Shown here: piece by piece, positions 12,553 through 25,992 of the stretch
How the letters are laid out: each line of letters begins with the position of its first letter
How positions within the stretch are numbered: the first letter of the stretch is position 1
Origin: Lepas anatifera
Lineage: Eukaryota; Arthropoda; Thecostraca; Lepadidae
Length of the DNA stretch: 64,000 nt
Direction of reading: 5' to 3'
NCBI GenBank assembly: GCA_034440635.1
Contig: JAOTON010001699.1
Coordinates: 1 to 64,000, forward strand
Position numbers and translations under genes: made by a program
The notes under the pieces: generated by a model
Seen by the model: only the letters and a program-made list of their open reading frames with translations
What the model was told of the DNA's origin: nothing
The model's database searches: none

Positions 12553-15436
12553 CAGTGTCCCAAAACCTGGGGTGCTGGGTGCAGAACGACACCCAGTCAA
12601 GCAGAATTTTCTACTCACTTTTATATTTTTTGCTGAATTTTCCACTCACTTCCAACAATACTTAATACTATTGAATTTTACTCAACTGTTCCATTGCACT
12701 CCTCTACCAACGTCCACTGGAAAAAGAGAGCAGCAGGAATCGACTAGAAGATCGTTTAATTAACTCAGCTCTTATGGGCTTCTTCGCTTTTCTGAAAGAA
12801 AATCAGGCGATTTCTATTTTTCTAGCCAATGCCACCTAGCATCCTTATCTCCACCGATTTCAGTGGAACAGCTGAATCGAAATTCTGTGCACTAAGGCAA
12901 GCCGCTCAGTGCCCCCTGCCCCACCGGAGAAAGTTCCAATGGGTGAACACCGCCACTAAATTCCACCACTCACAAAATTGTTGATTGGAAAATTAGACAC
13001 CCTAGCCTTGTGTTGCCAAAAAAATGAGCTGACGGCTTTCAAAGATACAATTCTGGGAAGCAGTTTATCTGTGCACGCAATTTCTAGGCTTACGTCCTTG
13101 AAAAGTTGTTTTTGTATTTCTGGTACCAAGAATAGTGAAAAAACATTTTTGGTCATCTTGTTGTTAAAAGTAATTATCTTGAAAATTTGTAGCTGCTAAG
13201 CAGCATATTTTTGACATTATATCGTAGAAAATTGACCATTTAGTGCAAAGAAAATAATTTTTAGCCATATCAGCCCTTCATTGCTGCGTCCCGCCCTCGC
13301 AGCACCCAAATCCACTCACGACCCCCTACGACGCCCTAGGCATAAATACACTGATATTTTAAATTGAACTGAAAGTGTCCGGTACTTGAATACATCGAAA
13401 CTCCACATTTTCATTCAATGATTTCTTGGGCAACGCAAGAATGCATCCAGTTACCCTTCAGAAACATCGGCGCTTTTTTGTATGGTTGGTCTACGGCGTG
13501 GACTTACCAAATCAGAGCTTATTTTTATTACAGAGCTTAAATTTTATAACAGGCTTTCGCTGAGCGGTCCATATGTGCGACCGCTCGCGTTGAGCTCTGT
13601 TTATTCCCTGGTCTTTCAGACAACCCGAAGGATTGATTTCCCCTCTGATAACACTTCGTAGTTCGACAACGCTTGCTCAATGAACATAATACGACTTCTG
13701 ATTCTTATTTCAAGTCTTCTTCTGATAGATCAGAACAACACACAAGACCGCGACTCCAGACAGAGCAACATCTGCTACATTGTCTAGGTTTCACACCCCG
13801 CAGACCGGCTACTTCTGAACCCAACCGTCTAGTGATTTTGGACAATTATCAAACCAACTTTAACATGTTTGCTGACCCTGATCCAGATAACAGCCCCAGA
13901 AACACTTGATGTGCTGGTTAAAAAAGGTACCACGTCGGAAAGTGAACAGTAGATATTGTGTTGTCAGCGGTTTTAGTTGTTTGTCGATCAACTTTTGCAA
14001 AATCAAACCTAGTATTTTCTTAGTGTTCTTAATGTGTTTCTGTACAACTCAGTGTTCAACAAATGTGTTCGGGCTAGAATAGCCACATATATTTTGTGGA
14101 GCGGCTCGATGAAGTGCGATAAATAAATAAATAAATAAATAAATCGCCGTCTTTACATCTAGTAAATAAAAGCGGCATCTTTAGGCTTTTGAAAGGCCAG
14201 TTTCTTATTCGTTTATTGACAAAACATTGCTAGTCTTCCTCTTGGTGTGCTTTTAGTTGTATAATTTTCTAGTCTGTATAAGGATTTAGAAAAATTAATT
14301 TAGAGTAATTTTGAAATGCAAAGATGTAGCTCATGCGACCGGCAAGCGGCAAGCGATCAGAAATTTAAAGTAATTAGTCGCTCTGACGCTGTATCACCAA
14401 CCCGCCGCACCTGGCTGATTGTAGACAGAAAGGAATAAACAACAGAGAAAAGAAGGCTGTAGCTTCGATTAGATTGATTAGAAAGCAGAATATTCATATG
14501 AAGGTGAGTAGATATGTGAGAGAGAGACTGAGAGGGATTGACAGGTAAAGAAAAAGAAACCTTTAGCAAGAGTCTGGAAGAGTTTACTGCCATGCTCGAA
14601 GAGTTTGTAGTTTCGTCACAAGGTTAGTTAAGTGTAAACCAAGGCTCTACTGGGCCCTAGCATAGGTGTATGCTGAGGTGCAGTGATTGAGGTCAGGAGT
14701 GGCCTCCAAAGTTCCGATAACTATGAAGGTATAGGTATAGGAGGGGGCGTTGTCCCGGACAGAAAAACTATACAGTGTATGGTTGGATAATTAATTTTGG
14801 CACTAGGTATTGCATGAAAAATCCCTTTTCATTTTTCATCACCTGCCGGTCTCGGAGGCCCCCTCTGCAGAGTTGGTCTAGGGGGCCCCGATAATTCGTC
14901 TCAGGGGCCCTTTAGGGGCTGGTCGTGTGGTACCAAGGCCCAAATTGCTTAGGGTTTGAGCCGGAGAGGAGGGGCACAAGAGTTGGTCTAGGGAAGCCCC
15001 CCAGAGTTGATCTCTCATCCCCACAAATTTTAGTCTTCTTGGCTCTCAGAGTTCTTTCCCCAGAGGTTGGTCTCAGAGGGCCCCAAAAGTTTTTTATTTG
15101 TGGAAATTCACCAATTCCTTTAAAGAAAATTGGAGACTGCATCATGAGGGCTTCAGTTGGTGAAGATTTACCTGCTTAATCCCAAATTTTTCACATGGTA
15201 ATGGTCAAACAATGCTGCTTGGGGACGATTTAAAAATATTTACTTTGAGAAAATTAAAGGAAATAGTACATCCCTCAGTTCAAACAAGAGCTCTGAGATT
15301 TTACCGCCTGAGTACACAAATTGGAAAATTTTTACTCCGCCATACATTTTGAGGGGAATTTTCCACTCACTCGCCATACATTCCGAGCTGAATTTTCGAC
15401 TCGACACCCTAGCGCAAAACCTATTTTGGGTCACTG
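12553..15436 (+). mobile_element. hAT-type element (hAT-2), copy 1
   Basis: Ends are CAGTGTCCCAAAACC (12553) and, inverted, CAGTGACCCAAAATAGG (to 15436). An 8-bp target duplication TGTTAAAT is perfect (12545-12552, 15437-15444). The uninterrupted paralogous site is at about 8284-8300 in the left arm of the giant repeat (gggatttaacttgcagg). It shares its sequence with 61712-63893 in reverse. No transposase ORF; non-autonomous. It is about 700 bp longer than copy 2, mainly through a retroposon insertion at about 13512-14144. Confidence 0.95.
13512..14144 (+). mobile_element. Retroposon 3' end with (ATAA)n tail
   Basis: Present in hAT-2 copy 1 but absent from copy 2, where cttaccaaaa joins directly to cgccgtcttt (near 62,895 on the reverse strand). 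The insert ends in a run of aaataaataaat at 14118-14144, the usual 3' signature of a LINE or LINE-mobilised element. A 78-residue open frame at 13673-13909 resembles nothing I know. Confidence 0.75.
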
Positions 15437-17706
15437 TGTTAAATCCCATCTACCGCTCTTATACGCACGCACATGCCACGCTGTCTTTACTGGTAGGTTA
15501 TGCATCCCTTTCATACCAATTTAACAACGGGAGACTGCAACGCCGAGCGGCCAATCCCGCCTGAAACATGAAATTTTTAACCGTTTTGAGGCGATCTTTC
15601 CCGTTGTCGTAGATGCTTGGAATGTGGCTCATTGAAATCAGAATTGAATATATAATGGGAAAAAGTCGGTTCGAGTCTGAAAAGTAAAAACATGTTTTTA
15701 AACAACCCTACTCACTCAACCATACAATAAAATAAAATCGGCCATCGACCCCTCACGTCTCTTAGCGTACAGCCCTTGGTACTAATAAATTAGTAGTAAT
15801 AGTATGCCCCACTTCACAAACCACACGTGTCTCCCTTACTCTCCTTTTTCAACAACAACAGCCCTCTCGCCCCCCACTCGCTTGCGATGTTCGCTTTGTC
15901 TTAAACGTATAACTAGACTCAAAAGAAACACGGAGACTAGCAGCAGCGCTGATCCGCGGTACGATTTGGACAAATGAAATTCAGGAACAGATTAAAAACC
16001 TGAAACATTGTCTCGTAGTTTTGCTAGACAAAACTGATAGCTAAAACTGTCTAAGGCTTAAGCTGGTATGAGACATGACATTCACAGTGCTCGAAACCCA
16101 AGCAATCGTCACCATATTCTTGGCGGATACTACTGACCAAGGCCCAAGGCCTTTAAATGTGATGCTACTGACGTAATACATGCTTTGATGACGTCAGCTC
16201 CTAACGACTGAATTTCGACATCCTTAGAAATCGCGCGAGTCAGGGTCAATTATAACATTTACTTTTTGAGTTTCTTGGGTCATGTCACTCGAAATTTTGA
16301 GTGGAACAAAGTCATTGCTAAATAATTTCGACATACTTGATTTAAATAGAAATACTGTAGTTTTACGATGTTTTTGTGGTTAAAAATGTATAGAATAAAA
16401 AATCCTGCTCTCTGAGTTTGATAAAACAATCCCAATATTGGATATTTGTTCAACAGTTCTTAAAGGAGTAATATCTAAAGAGGGAATTTTCAGGGTCATG
16501 AAAATTCCACCTTTATGTATTTCCGGAGTATCTCCGAAGGCCGCCAGAATATTTAGATAAAATTCAGTGATGTTTTAGAAAAATAATGAAAGATTAAGGT
16601 AAACTTTTTTTCTTTACAAACGCCGAATCTCTGCGTGATTTAAAGGTGGAGAATTTCGACATCCTTTTTTACGCATAGGGGGCCTGTCTGGTCAGTTTAC
16701 TCGCATGAGAAAAATCGTACTTGGCAACCACTGTCGACAGGCTTGCCTGAATTTGACGAGAGATGCCTTTCTCAGCATTGTGAAAAGGTATTTGCCGCAG
16801 TTGAGATTAGTGTTTGTGCACATTTCTGGATTGCATGCTGGATTTTGGAGATCGTGTTGTTATAAACCAGGGTGTCGAAGCTCATACGTACATACGTACG
16901 TACGTACGCTTGGGAGTTGGTACTACTAACTCTCAATGGTAAGTTTTAAGTAGCCAGAATTAGTATGTTTTACGGCTTAACAGGCTAATTCTGAGCCTCA
17001 ACTTTGTTCATTCTTTATTTCAATTATGTGTTTCAATCAGGGTAATAAATTCAAGTTTGAGAAAGCCAGGTACGTGGGCAAAATGGTTTTAGGTAAATGA
17101 TTATTTTCATGGTGGCCATTTGACTAGGTATTTTCATTTTATTGTGTGGTTGCATGCTGCAATTTCTCCATGAATTCAAGTGAAAACAGAGGGAGTGAAT
17201 CCTGCTGAAGTACGTATAATTTCATAAATAAGTTTGAAAATATTTTGTTCAAATGGACGATCTTTGGAAATTACCCTGCCTTTTAGACACTTCAGCTTGT
17301 TAAAGGTTCTAAAACAAGACCTACCTCACCCGAGGCATTGTTTTGGTAGGTATTCCAGACTTTGCTTTACTGATACCTTAATACTGTACATAGGTTCGAA
17401 GCTTATTAATGTATTGTCTAGTACGTCTGATGCTTATATTTTGCAAAAAATGCTGAACTTGGCAGGGGTTGGATTTGTGGGTTTCTCAAGTTGGTTTACT
17501 TCTGTAAATACAGGTAATTTTAATATCTCTCATGTCTTATTTGTTTTTGTATTTCATGTTCATACTATGTTTTAATATGTGTAATTGTTTTCGAGGACGT
17601 TCTGATACTAAATTTGATTCTTCCTCTTTTTGCTGTTTAATTTTGACCTCTTTTTCCCTGAATTTTGACATCCCACACTCCGCAGACAAGTAATTTCAGG
17701 ACACTG

Positions 17707-17908
17707 TAACAGGTTCACAAAGCTAGTGTTGCAGCATCTTTATCCAGTGCTATGTTCGCTTCAACTGCTGTTCTGTCCCTGCTTCCATTCCTCAACTTCT
17801 GAAACAAGAAAAGTGATAATGTTGCTTATCTATTCATTTTGTTTAGGATGTCAAAATTGATCAAGTCTGGTTGTGGGTTTCCATGTAAAATTCCAAATTT
17901 CAGGACAC
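17707..17908. repeat. Extra terminal copy of the giant-repeat core
   Basis: Matches 7351-7740 in reverse, with a roughly 190-bp gap, and ends in another CAGGACACTG terminus at the edge of the next satellite. It therefore looks like a second element end stacked outside the first. Confidence 0.65.
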
Positions 17909-19772
17909 TGCTGATAGGGCAGCCGGCGACTGGGAGGACAGCGGGACTGAGAGCTACTGACCACAGCCAGAGGGGCGGGAACCGTGACTGAGAAGACAGG
18001 GCAGCCGACAGCAGCGGCGACTGGGAGGACACGCGGGACTGAGAGCTACTGACCACAGCCAGAGGGGCGGGAACCATGACTGAGAAGACAGGGCAGCCGA
18101 CAGCAGCGGCGACTGGGAGGACAGCGGGACTGAGAGCTACTGACCACAGCCAGAGGGGCGGGAACCGTGACTGAGAAGACAGGGCAGCCGACAGCAGCGG
18201 CGACTGGGAGGACAGCGGGACTGAGAGCTACTGACCATAGCCAGAGGGGCGGGAACCGTGACTGAGAAGACAGGGCAGCCGACAGCAGCGGCGACTGGGA
18301 GGACAGCGGGACTGAGAGCTACTGATCACAGCCAGAGGGGCGGGAACCGTGACTGAGACAGGGCAGCCGACAGCAGCGGCGACTGGGAGGACAGCGGGAC
18401 TGAGAGCTACTGACCACTGCCAGAGGGGCAGGAACCGTGACTGAGAAGACAGGGCAGTCGACAGCAGCGGCGACTGGGAGGACAGCGTGACTGAGAGCTA
18501 CTGATCACAGCCAGAGGGGCGGGAACCGTGACTGAGACAGGGCAGCCGACAGCAGCGGCGACTGGGAGGACAGCGGTACAGAGAGCTACTGACCACAGCC
18601 AGTGGGGCGAGAACCGTGACTGAGACAGGGCAGCCAACAGCAGCGGCGACTGGGAGGACAGCGGGACTGAGAGCTACTGACCACAGCCAGAGGGGCGGGA
18701 ACCGTGACTGAGACAGGGCAGCCGACAGCAGCGGCGACTGGGAGGACAGTGGGACTGAGAGCTACTGACCACAGCCAGAGGAGCGAGAACCGTGACTGAG
18801 ACAGGGCAGCCGACAGCAGCGGCGACTGGGAGGACAGCGGGACTGAGAGCTACTGACCACAGCCAGAGGGGCGGGAACCGTGACTGAGACAGGGCAGCCG
18901 ACAGCAGCGGCGACTGAGAGGACAGTGGGACTGAGAGCTACTGACCACAGCCAGAGGGGCGAGAACCGTGACTGAGACAGGGCAGCCGACAGCAGCGGCG
19001 ACTGGGAGGACAGCGGGACTGAGAGCTACTGACCACAGCCAGAGGTGCAAGAACCGTGACTGAGACAGGAGAGCCGGCAGCAGCGGCGACCAGGAGGACA
19101 GCGGGACTGAGAGCTACTGACCACAGCCAGAGGTGCAAGAACCGTGACTGAGACAGGAGAGCCGGCAGCAGCGGCGACCAGGAGGACAGCGGGACTGAGA
19201 GCTACTGACCACTGCCAGAGGGGCAGGAACCGTGACTGAGAAGACAGGGCAGTCGACAGCAGCGGCGACTGGGAGGACAGCGTGACTGAGAGCTACTGAC
19301 CACTGCCAGAGGGGCGGGAACCGTGACTGAGAAGACAGGGCAGCCGACAGCAGCGGCGACTGGGAGGACAGCGGGACTGAGAGCTACTGACCACAGCCAG
19401 AGGGGCGGGAACCGTGACTGAGACAGGGCAGCCGACAGCAGCGGCGACTGGGAGGACAGCGGGACTGAGAGCTACTGACCACAGCCAGAGGGGCGGGAAC
19501 CGTGACTGAGACAGGGCAGCCGACAGCAGCGGCGACTGGGAGGACAGCGGTACAGAGAGCTACTGACCACAGCCAGTGGGGCGAGAACCGTGACTGAGAC
19601 AGGGCAGCCAACAGCAGCGGCGACTGGGAGGACAGCGGGACTGAGAGCTACTGACCACAGCCAGAGGGGCGGGAACCGTGACTGAGACAGGGCAGCCGAC
19701 AGCAGCGGCGACTGGGAGGACAGTGGGACTGAGAGCTACTGACCACAGCCAGAGGGGCGGTAACCCGATCCA
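17909..19772. repeat. 88-91 bp satellite array
   Basis: About 21 units with core GGGCAGCCGACAGCAGCGGC, GACTGGGAGGACAGCGGGAC, TGAGAGCTACTGACCACAGC and CAGAGGGGCGGGAACCGTGA. Units are either 91 bp (...ctgagaagaca) or 88 bp (...ctgagaca). Rare variants (ccactgccagag, gggcagtcgac, gcggtacagag) recur about 790-980 bp apart, so multi-unit blocks were duplicated. Reverse-strand open frames (Ser/Gln/Pro-rich) are artefacts of the repeat. Confidence 0.97.
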
Positions 19773-19894
19773 AGCGGACGTCGAACAGAAGGAAGCGTCA
19801 AAACATGAAAAACTCAGTATCTAGCACAGGTTACCACGGCGAGGGGAAATCCTGCTTGAAATGGAGGCGGCACAGGCGGTGACAGGAAACTCAA

Positions 19895-20206
19895 TCCCTC
19901 CAAATGTACGAGCATCACCTTCACCCTTCGACGCGCACCTGTCCACACTACCTACCACACGGTGAATACCATCTTGGAGGCGTGACAAAAATTCGCGTTC
20001 TCGATGTGATTATCGATTCAAATTTTAACTTCTCATCACACGTGCACACTATTGCTCGCCATCAACAAAGCAGTAGGGTCAAATATTCGTTCGTTTCAAA
20101 CAGGCCCCCGAGAAACAATGCTAAGCTCCAAAACATTACTCACAACGTGCAACGCCAACACCGGGTCCATTCTGGAGGGTGGCAGCGTAGTCTGGGCTAG
20201 TGCAGC
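19895..20206 (+). pseudogene. Non-LTR retrotransposon RT C-terminal fragment (left half)
   Basis: Frameshifted pieces encode KCTSITFTLRRAPVHTTY, then VTKIRVLDVIIDSNFNFSSH and INKAVGSNIRSFQTG, then LTTCNANTGSILEGGSVVWA. These match the region after the palm of non-LTR reverse transcriptases (DLGV-DS-F-H, SVVW). The sequence stops at the SVVWASA codons and resumes at 24757 with ANTHVERVARVQHKFLMRL, so one LINE copy was split by later insertions. Confidence 0.85.
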
Positions 20207-20534
20207 CAGTGTCCCAAAACTGGCTTTGCGCCAGGGTGCTGGGTGTAGAATTCCTATTGGAAAATATAGTCAGCAAGCGGAAAATGCAAAAGTACCAGCA
20301 TTTCGAACGCCAATTCAAACCCTTATTCACACCTGTGTTTAACGTTTGGGAAGAATTTGCTATCGAATCCCTTTACTACCGTACCTTTACGCACCAGGGT
20401 TATTGAACTGTGCTTAAGAGGCTCTACTTGAAAAAAGGAGTGGAAAATTGAGGGAAAATAGCACAGAACTGCTTGAATAATTCAGTTTACCCAGGTGTCG
20501 CTTTCCACCCAGCACCCTGGAATTTGGAACACTG
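20207..20534. mobile_element. hAT-type MITE related to hAT-2
   Basis: Ends CAGTGTCCCAAAACTGG and, inverted, CAGTGTTCCAAATTCCAGG, both continuing into CAGGGTGCTGGGTG. Flanking octamers agtgcagc and aatgcagg match at 6 of 8 positions. It inserted exactly where a LINE meets the long-TIR element to its right. 328 bp, no ORF. Confidence 0.85.
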
Positions 20535-20540
20535 AATGCA

Positions 20541-23500
20541 GGGGCATTCCAGGACAAAACGACCAGAAATATTTCAGTTTGACACCACCATGTCTAGAAA
20601 AATCTGAAACTTTGTCTCCGAGGTAGTTTTGGGCAGGAAACACGGCTGTGAGAATCTTAGCCCCCTTCGACAAACACTGACCGATTTATAGCATGAGGCA
20701 TTTTCGGGAGGTCACCTTGTAGACTCATCTTTGATGCTTCACAACTCAAAAACACATTGCTTGATTAGCAAGTTTTGTATATCATTGAACTTGCCTTAAG
20801 CCATACATTATTTTGAATAAAAAATTAAATTTAAAAAATGTTGACTTTTAATTCGTTTGACCTTTTCTTTGGTGACCTAGATTGACCTGTTGGCAGTTGA
20901 AATTGACCTTTTAGACACTTCAAAAATTTTGCTTCATAAATCATCTTTTGATAAAAGAAAATTAAAAACTTCGTTCTTACCATAAATTCCAAATTTTTAA
21001 CGCCTAAGGTAGTTATGCAGACGGTTTTTGACCACTGCAGTAGTACAGCCTTATGTTTAACACCGCAAACAAAGCGATTGCTTTCGGAATCGGTTGCTTG
21101 CAATGATATGGCATTGCCTTTACAAAATTTTCATCGTGCAAGTGTCAGAGTTTATGAGAATTAACACGCACTCACACGAGGAGCGGGCAACCGGCCTCCT
21201 CAGGTTTCCACGGTTAGTAAAAAAAACACCAACGCGCAGCGCCACCGTATTTATCTACCTCTAACCCGACATTTTGCAACTTCTGGCAAAATAATTTGGG
21301 TCAACTGGCAGGTGGTAGGTACCGTAAATACCGTAGGTCAGCTGGCAACTGACTGGTGAGAGGGTGACCTGAGGTAGGCAGCCGTGCTTATGCTTAGTGG
21401 GACGTTACACTTTGGTTCCTTAATCAACCCTTCATTGTGGGAGTTGCTCGTTTGGGTGGTGGGGTCGGGGTCTCCGTGAAAAGTCCCCTGCTGGCTCTAG
21501 AGACTCCGACTCCTAAAACTGAACTGGGAACAACTTGGACAAGATTTATAAAAAAATAAAAATAGCAGCCATTAAAAGTGATAGAAAAAATCCATTGTTT
21601 CGAGGGAGACGAGGGCAAAGGAACTTATTAGGAATGGTTTATTTAGCCTTGCATCCTTAAACGAATATTTCCAAAGATGTCGCGAATTTATCAATAATTG
21701 AAATAAGTATAACTTATCCTATAAGCACCACTAACTCACACAACTGCGTCGTTCCCGGATATTGAAAAATAGTATTGATACAAGGTGACTCAGTGCAGCA
21801 CAGCATACGTTTGAGAGGATTCATACAATGGAAAAAAACGTGTCTGAAAGGCTTTCATTCCCAGGGGGTATTTTAAATATGCTCACATATGCGAAAAATC
21901 TTGTCCTGAAATCATAACGCATTCGACTTGGTCATTTGAACAGGTTGCCACTCATTATATCTTTAAAAAGTGATTATTTCATAGCCGACACGGATGCCAG
22001 TTCAAATGGCACTTCGAAAGGCTTTTGATTGGTGTTTTTTAATGATGAGGGGTGGGAAAATTTGAAACAATATCGAGAGTCACTACGTGAAAACAAATAG
22101 CAAAATGTATCATGTGTTTAGCCCTCTCACAGGCCGGTTGAACTGCATTGAACCAAGAAGTATTTGAAATGAAAAGAGAACATCAAAGGATGTTTTACCA
22201 CTTCCACCACTGGTTCCACGGTTCATTAGAGGTGGTCGAGCACCCACAAATATATATATAATTCCACACTCCTGGTGCCTTGTATAATCATTGAAGAATA
22301 AGGGAATACACTGAGATGACTTCAACACTGACACTGACTTTGTCCTGCACAAGCGCATTCATTCAACTGCAATGATGACCGTCAGATCATTCATTACTTA
22401 AGCCAAATAATTTATACCAGTATGTTTAATATTACCTTTGCATTGGACATTTGCCATGACTAAATTTGCGACCATTCATGCAGCACCCATAAAAGAAAGT
22501 TTACTTCCACAGCACGACACTGTTTGGTTCAAACATAGGTATACGAAACCCGAACCTCCCTTCCTTTGTTTGTAGAGATTTCATAAACAGTGATAGATGT
22601 CTTATTTACCGCTGGTATTCTATGAACCTTTTTTATTCATGTTTCCATAATCGCATTGGCGAACAGACTTTGGAGCTGTCTGGCAACATTCGCTATGCTT
22701 GATTGTGGAATATACAAGAACTTAATAATTTTTGCGGCTTATCGACGCACCAACTGCCAGCGTCATATCGCGTCGCCAACTCTTTCCCTGTTGGAAGGGT
22801 TTCTCGGGAGCCAGCTTGCTCCTTGTTCAGGGAAGCCGCCGGGCCTTGAACCCGGGTCGGCTGAATGGAAGCCAGCTACGCTGACCACTCCACTACCGCG
22901 CCCCTGTACAAGAACTTAATTGTGCTGAAAAATGTATGCGTAAGAAAAGCATGCGTACCTTTGGCATTACGTATTTGATTCTTCACAGGACTTTTTTAAA
23001 CCATCTTGATATGTTGCCGGTTTGGCCGTGCTCTCGATATAGTTGCAGGCGCCCTTGCTGTGAGACGTAGTGAAAACGCTTCATTCACATAATTGAATTT
23101 TGCTTCGATATGACTTTTGCACTGAAATTAAACCTTTGCATTGCTTTAAAATCGTGTGCATGGCAGCACCATTTGATGAAGTTAAATATATTTTTGTATT
23201 GTGCAGCACAGCCCTCCGTCAGGAGATGTACATTCTTCAGTCATTTCTCTCGCTTTCATTCCCCAGGCATAAGTTCTGAAAAAAGCACACGAGCCTTCGC
23301 AGTGCTGTGATTGGAGCCATGTGATATCACACAGGCTCCGTGGCCTAATTTTTGGTTATCTCTGCTGTTCAGTAAACCATGTAGAATGAACAGTGCACTG
23401 GGAGCGACGGCGCTAAATAGCCCGTTTTAATCTCTACTGACAATGTTACATACAATCGTGTGGTCGGGTCACCTTTGAGGTCGCTCGAGGCCAAAACATT

Positions 23501-24756
23501 CCTTACGAGAACACAGTGGAAACCTAAACATTGTGGTATAATGGCTGACAGAGCAGAGCCGTAGCAAAATTTTCAGCACGATTGGAATGCTCTTGTCGAG
23601 CCCGATCGGATTATATATCTTATAATCTTGTCTAGTAAAATTTCAAAATTAACCTGCTGTGACCTAGAACCGGGCTTAGGTCTGTATGGTAAAAAGAATA
23701 TTAATCAAACTGCAGTGGCAAGTCAGACACGACAACGTAAAAATAAAACCTCCATTGCAATTCTCGACAATTCTCAATTCTCGCAAGTTATAAAAATTTA
23801 CCAATTGCCCCATGCATTTCTTATGGAAAGATCGTGACCCTGACCTTGTCCCGGGTTATCGATCTGGAAATCCTGCTACGAACAATTATTTAGCTCAGTG
23901 ACCTTCCTATGTGATGTGAACCTAAGGACGATAGGTTACATTTGATCTTACTTATGCTCCTTTAAGTTTTTTTCGAGGTTAGGTCTCTTGACCTGGGTTG
24001 GCGGTCTGACCTGATATGACCCAGGCCTAAAGTTTTGCCAGAAGCTGCAAAAATGTCGAGTTAGAGGTAGATAAAGTACGGTGGCGCTGCGCAATAGTGT
24101 TTTTTTACTACCTGTGGAAACCTGAGGAGGCCGGTTGCCCGCCCTCGTGTGGGCGCGTGTTAATTCTCATAAACTCTGACACTTGCAAGATGAAAATTTC
24201 GTAAAGACAATGCAATATCATTGCAAGCACCCGATTCCAAAAGCAACCGTTTTGTTTGCGGTGTTAAACATAAGGCAGTGGTCAAAAACCGTCTGCATAC
24301 CTACCTTAGGTGCTCAAAATTTGAAATTTATAGCAAGAACGATTTCTTTAATTTTCTTTTTATCGAAAGATAATTTATGAACCAAAATTTTTGAGGTGTC
24401 TAAAAGGTCAATTTCAACTGACAACAGGTCAAGGCGGGTCACAAAAGAAAAAGTCAAACGAATTAGGTCAAAATTAAAAAATGTTTTCTTTTTCTAATAT
24501 TATATGGTTCAAGACGAGTACAATGATATAAAAACTTGTTAATTAGACAATGCGTTGTTGAGTTATAAAACATCAAAGATGAGTCTACAAGGTGACCTCC
24601 CGAAAATGCCTCGGGCTATATCTCGGTCACCGTTGGTCGGAGGGCGCTAAGATTCTCAGAGCCGTGTTCTTGGCCCAAAACTACCCCGGAGACAAAGTTT
24701 CAGTTTTTCTAGACATGGTGGTGTCAAGCCTTGGTCGATCTGTCCTGGAATTCCCC
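20541..24756. mobile_element. Long-TIR element, family 1, about 4.2 kb
   Basis: The left arm (20541-about 21290) and right arm (about 24035-24756) are inverted copies of roughly 720-750 bp; an example pair is gacaccaccatgtctagaaa at 20580 with its complement near 24710. Ends are GGGGCATTCCAGGACA and GGGGAATTCCAGGACA. The split LINE reads SVVWASA-ANTHVE across the insertion, with gcag shared at the edges. The interior (21300-24030) has no recognised transposase and holds a SINE. The arms are rich in AGGTCA/TGACCT motifs. Confidence 0.88.
22727..22906 (-). mobile_element. tRNA-derived SINE, full length
   Basis: A 180-bp element flanked by a perfect 14-bp target duplication, TACAAGAACTTAAT (22713-22726 and 22907-22920). 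On the reverse strand it starts GGGCGCGGTAGTGGAGTGG with an A box (TAGTGGAGTGG), and has B box GGGTTCAAGGCC, i.e. a tRNA-like head. A body follows that ends near the A/T-rich gcaaaaattatt. It sits inside the long-TIR element. A 5'-truncated relative is at 36317-36395. Confidence 0.95.
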
Positions 24757-25395
24757 AGCAGCCAACACCCACGTCGAGCGGGTTGCCCGCGTACAGCACA
24801 AATTTCTTATGCGACTTAGTATCATTCATTCAGACCGTGCAACACTTCGACTTCTATCTCACTCCTCGGACACTTCAGAATCAATTCACTCTCTGCACGC
24901 AGGGTTCAACAACATCTCCTCGTTATAAAATAAACATTCTCACTCAAAATTAAACCCGAAACTCTGTGACATGGATTCAGTAGGCATGTTGCCATCCGGC
25001 CTACCCGAAACCGGCGTCTTTTTGCTGAGCGCCGCGGCCACGTTAATACTTTCGCCTCCGGCTTCTATGTAGGATACCGTGAACTACTAACAGGTTTCTG
25101 GCGGCGTCAGGCTCCGACTTTTATAATAACACCTAGGTAACTTAAAAATCAGGCTCTAACATAGGTTAGAAACCTGAATAAGGTGGATAGCCTCTGGAAT
25201 TTATTTGAGTTACTTGTCGACGCGTCGGATTGCAACATCTTGTTTACGTCTTTGCCTTGTTCCTAAAGCAGCTGTGTGATGAGAACATGTGATCAGCGTG
25301 TTCTATTTCATTTTATCACATCACCTAGAAGTGAATGATTATCTGTCGGTGATTTGAACTTAATAAACAAAAAATAAACGAACGAATCTGATTTG
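24757..25395 (+). pseudogene. Non-LTR retrotransposon fragment (right half) with 3' tail
   Basis: Resumes the LINE left at 20206: ANTHVERVARVQHKFLMRLS, then DRATLRLLSHSSDTSES and LHAGFN with breaks. Downstream is non-coding, ending at aataaacaaaaaataaacgaacg (about 25365-25390), a plausible LINE 3' end. It probably inserted before the family-1 long-TIR element and the hAT-type MITE. Confidence 0.8.
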
Positions 25396-25992
25396 CCTAA
25401 TGGAACGACAGCTATCGTACCCATCCAATATGTACATATAAGCAAATAAATCCTATCACCCAGCAAGTTGTTCTGGAGGATACTCCCCTGTTCTGTTTGG
25501 AGTTATTCTCAAGGCACCAACAAAACTGGAGGACCAAACAAAAATTTCCCCATTTCAAGACCCCAGTGGCGACTAATTCGAATACATTATTTGGGCGTAA
25601 GGGAGCGTCTACCTCTGCGGTCAGATAGCGCCCATTTCAACCCTTGCCATCAACAACCTTTTAAGAAACTCTTACTAGCTACACATGCTTACTTCGCTCT
25701 AACGAGCCTGATATGCGTAAAATAGCATTGAAGAAACGGGTTGCATAGCAGCACTCAAGGTAAAAACTGAGGCGCCTGAACTATATAAAAGCAAACACTG
25801 GGATTAAAAAAGAAGCAGTTTCGCTGTCTACCAGAGCTGTCTTCCTTGCTAATCAATTACTTTAATGACCACCCCCTGCATTCACATGCACTATCCTGTT
25901 CAATTAGTGACAAAAATGGTTTCAAGCGTCAAAACACGACCTGAACAAGTCCTCCTCCGGAGGGTCAGACAGCGTGAGCCTGCCGAGCTTAC
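25396..25992 (-). other. ABCE1: ABCE1 intron 3, donor-proximal part
   Basis: Unique-looking intronic sequence between the LINE tail and the GTAAGC donor (25992-25987). No element or exon recognised. Confidence 0.6.

Larger units (their letters stand above)
11867..17706. repeat. Right arm of giant inverted repeat
   Basis: Reverse-orientation counterpart of 3833-8945, carrying the hAT-2 insertion at 12553-15436. The outer terminus on the reverse strand reads CAGTGTCCTGAAATTAC (17706 inward). Flanks tgacaggc (3825-3832) and taacaggt (17707-17714) agree at 6 of 8 positions, which would fit an 8-bp duplication. However, taacaggt also precedes the internal core at 7351, so it may be element sequence instead. 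No coding content recognised. Confidence 0.82.

Noticed and set aside
17826..19611. Several 66-83-codon reverse-strand frames (Ser/Gln/Pro-rich)
   Set aside because: Products of the 88-91 bp satellite repeated unit by unit, not genes.
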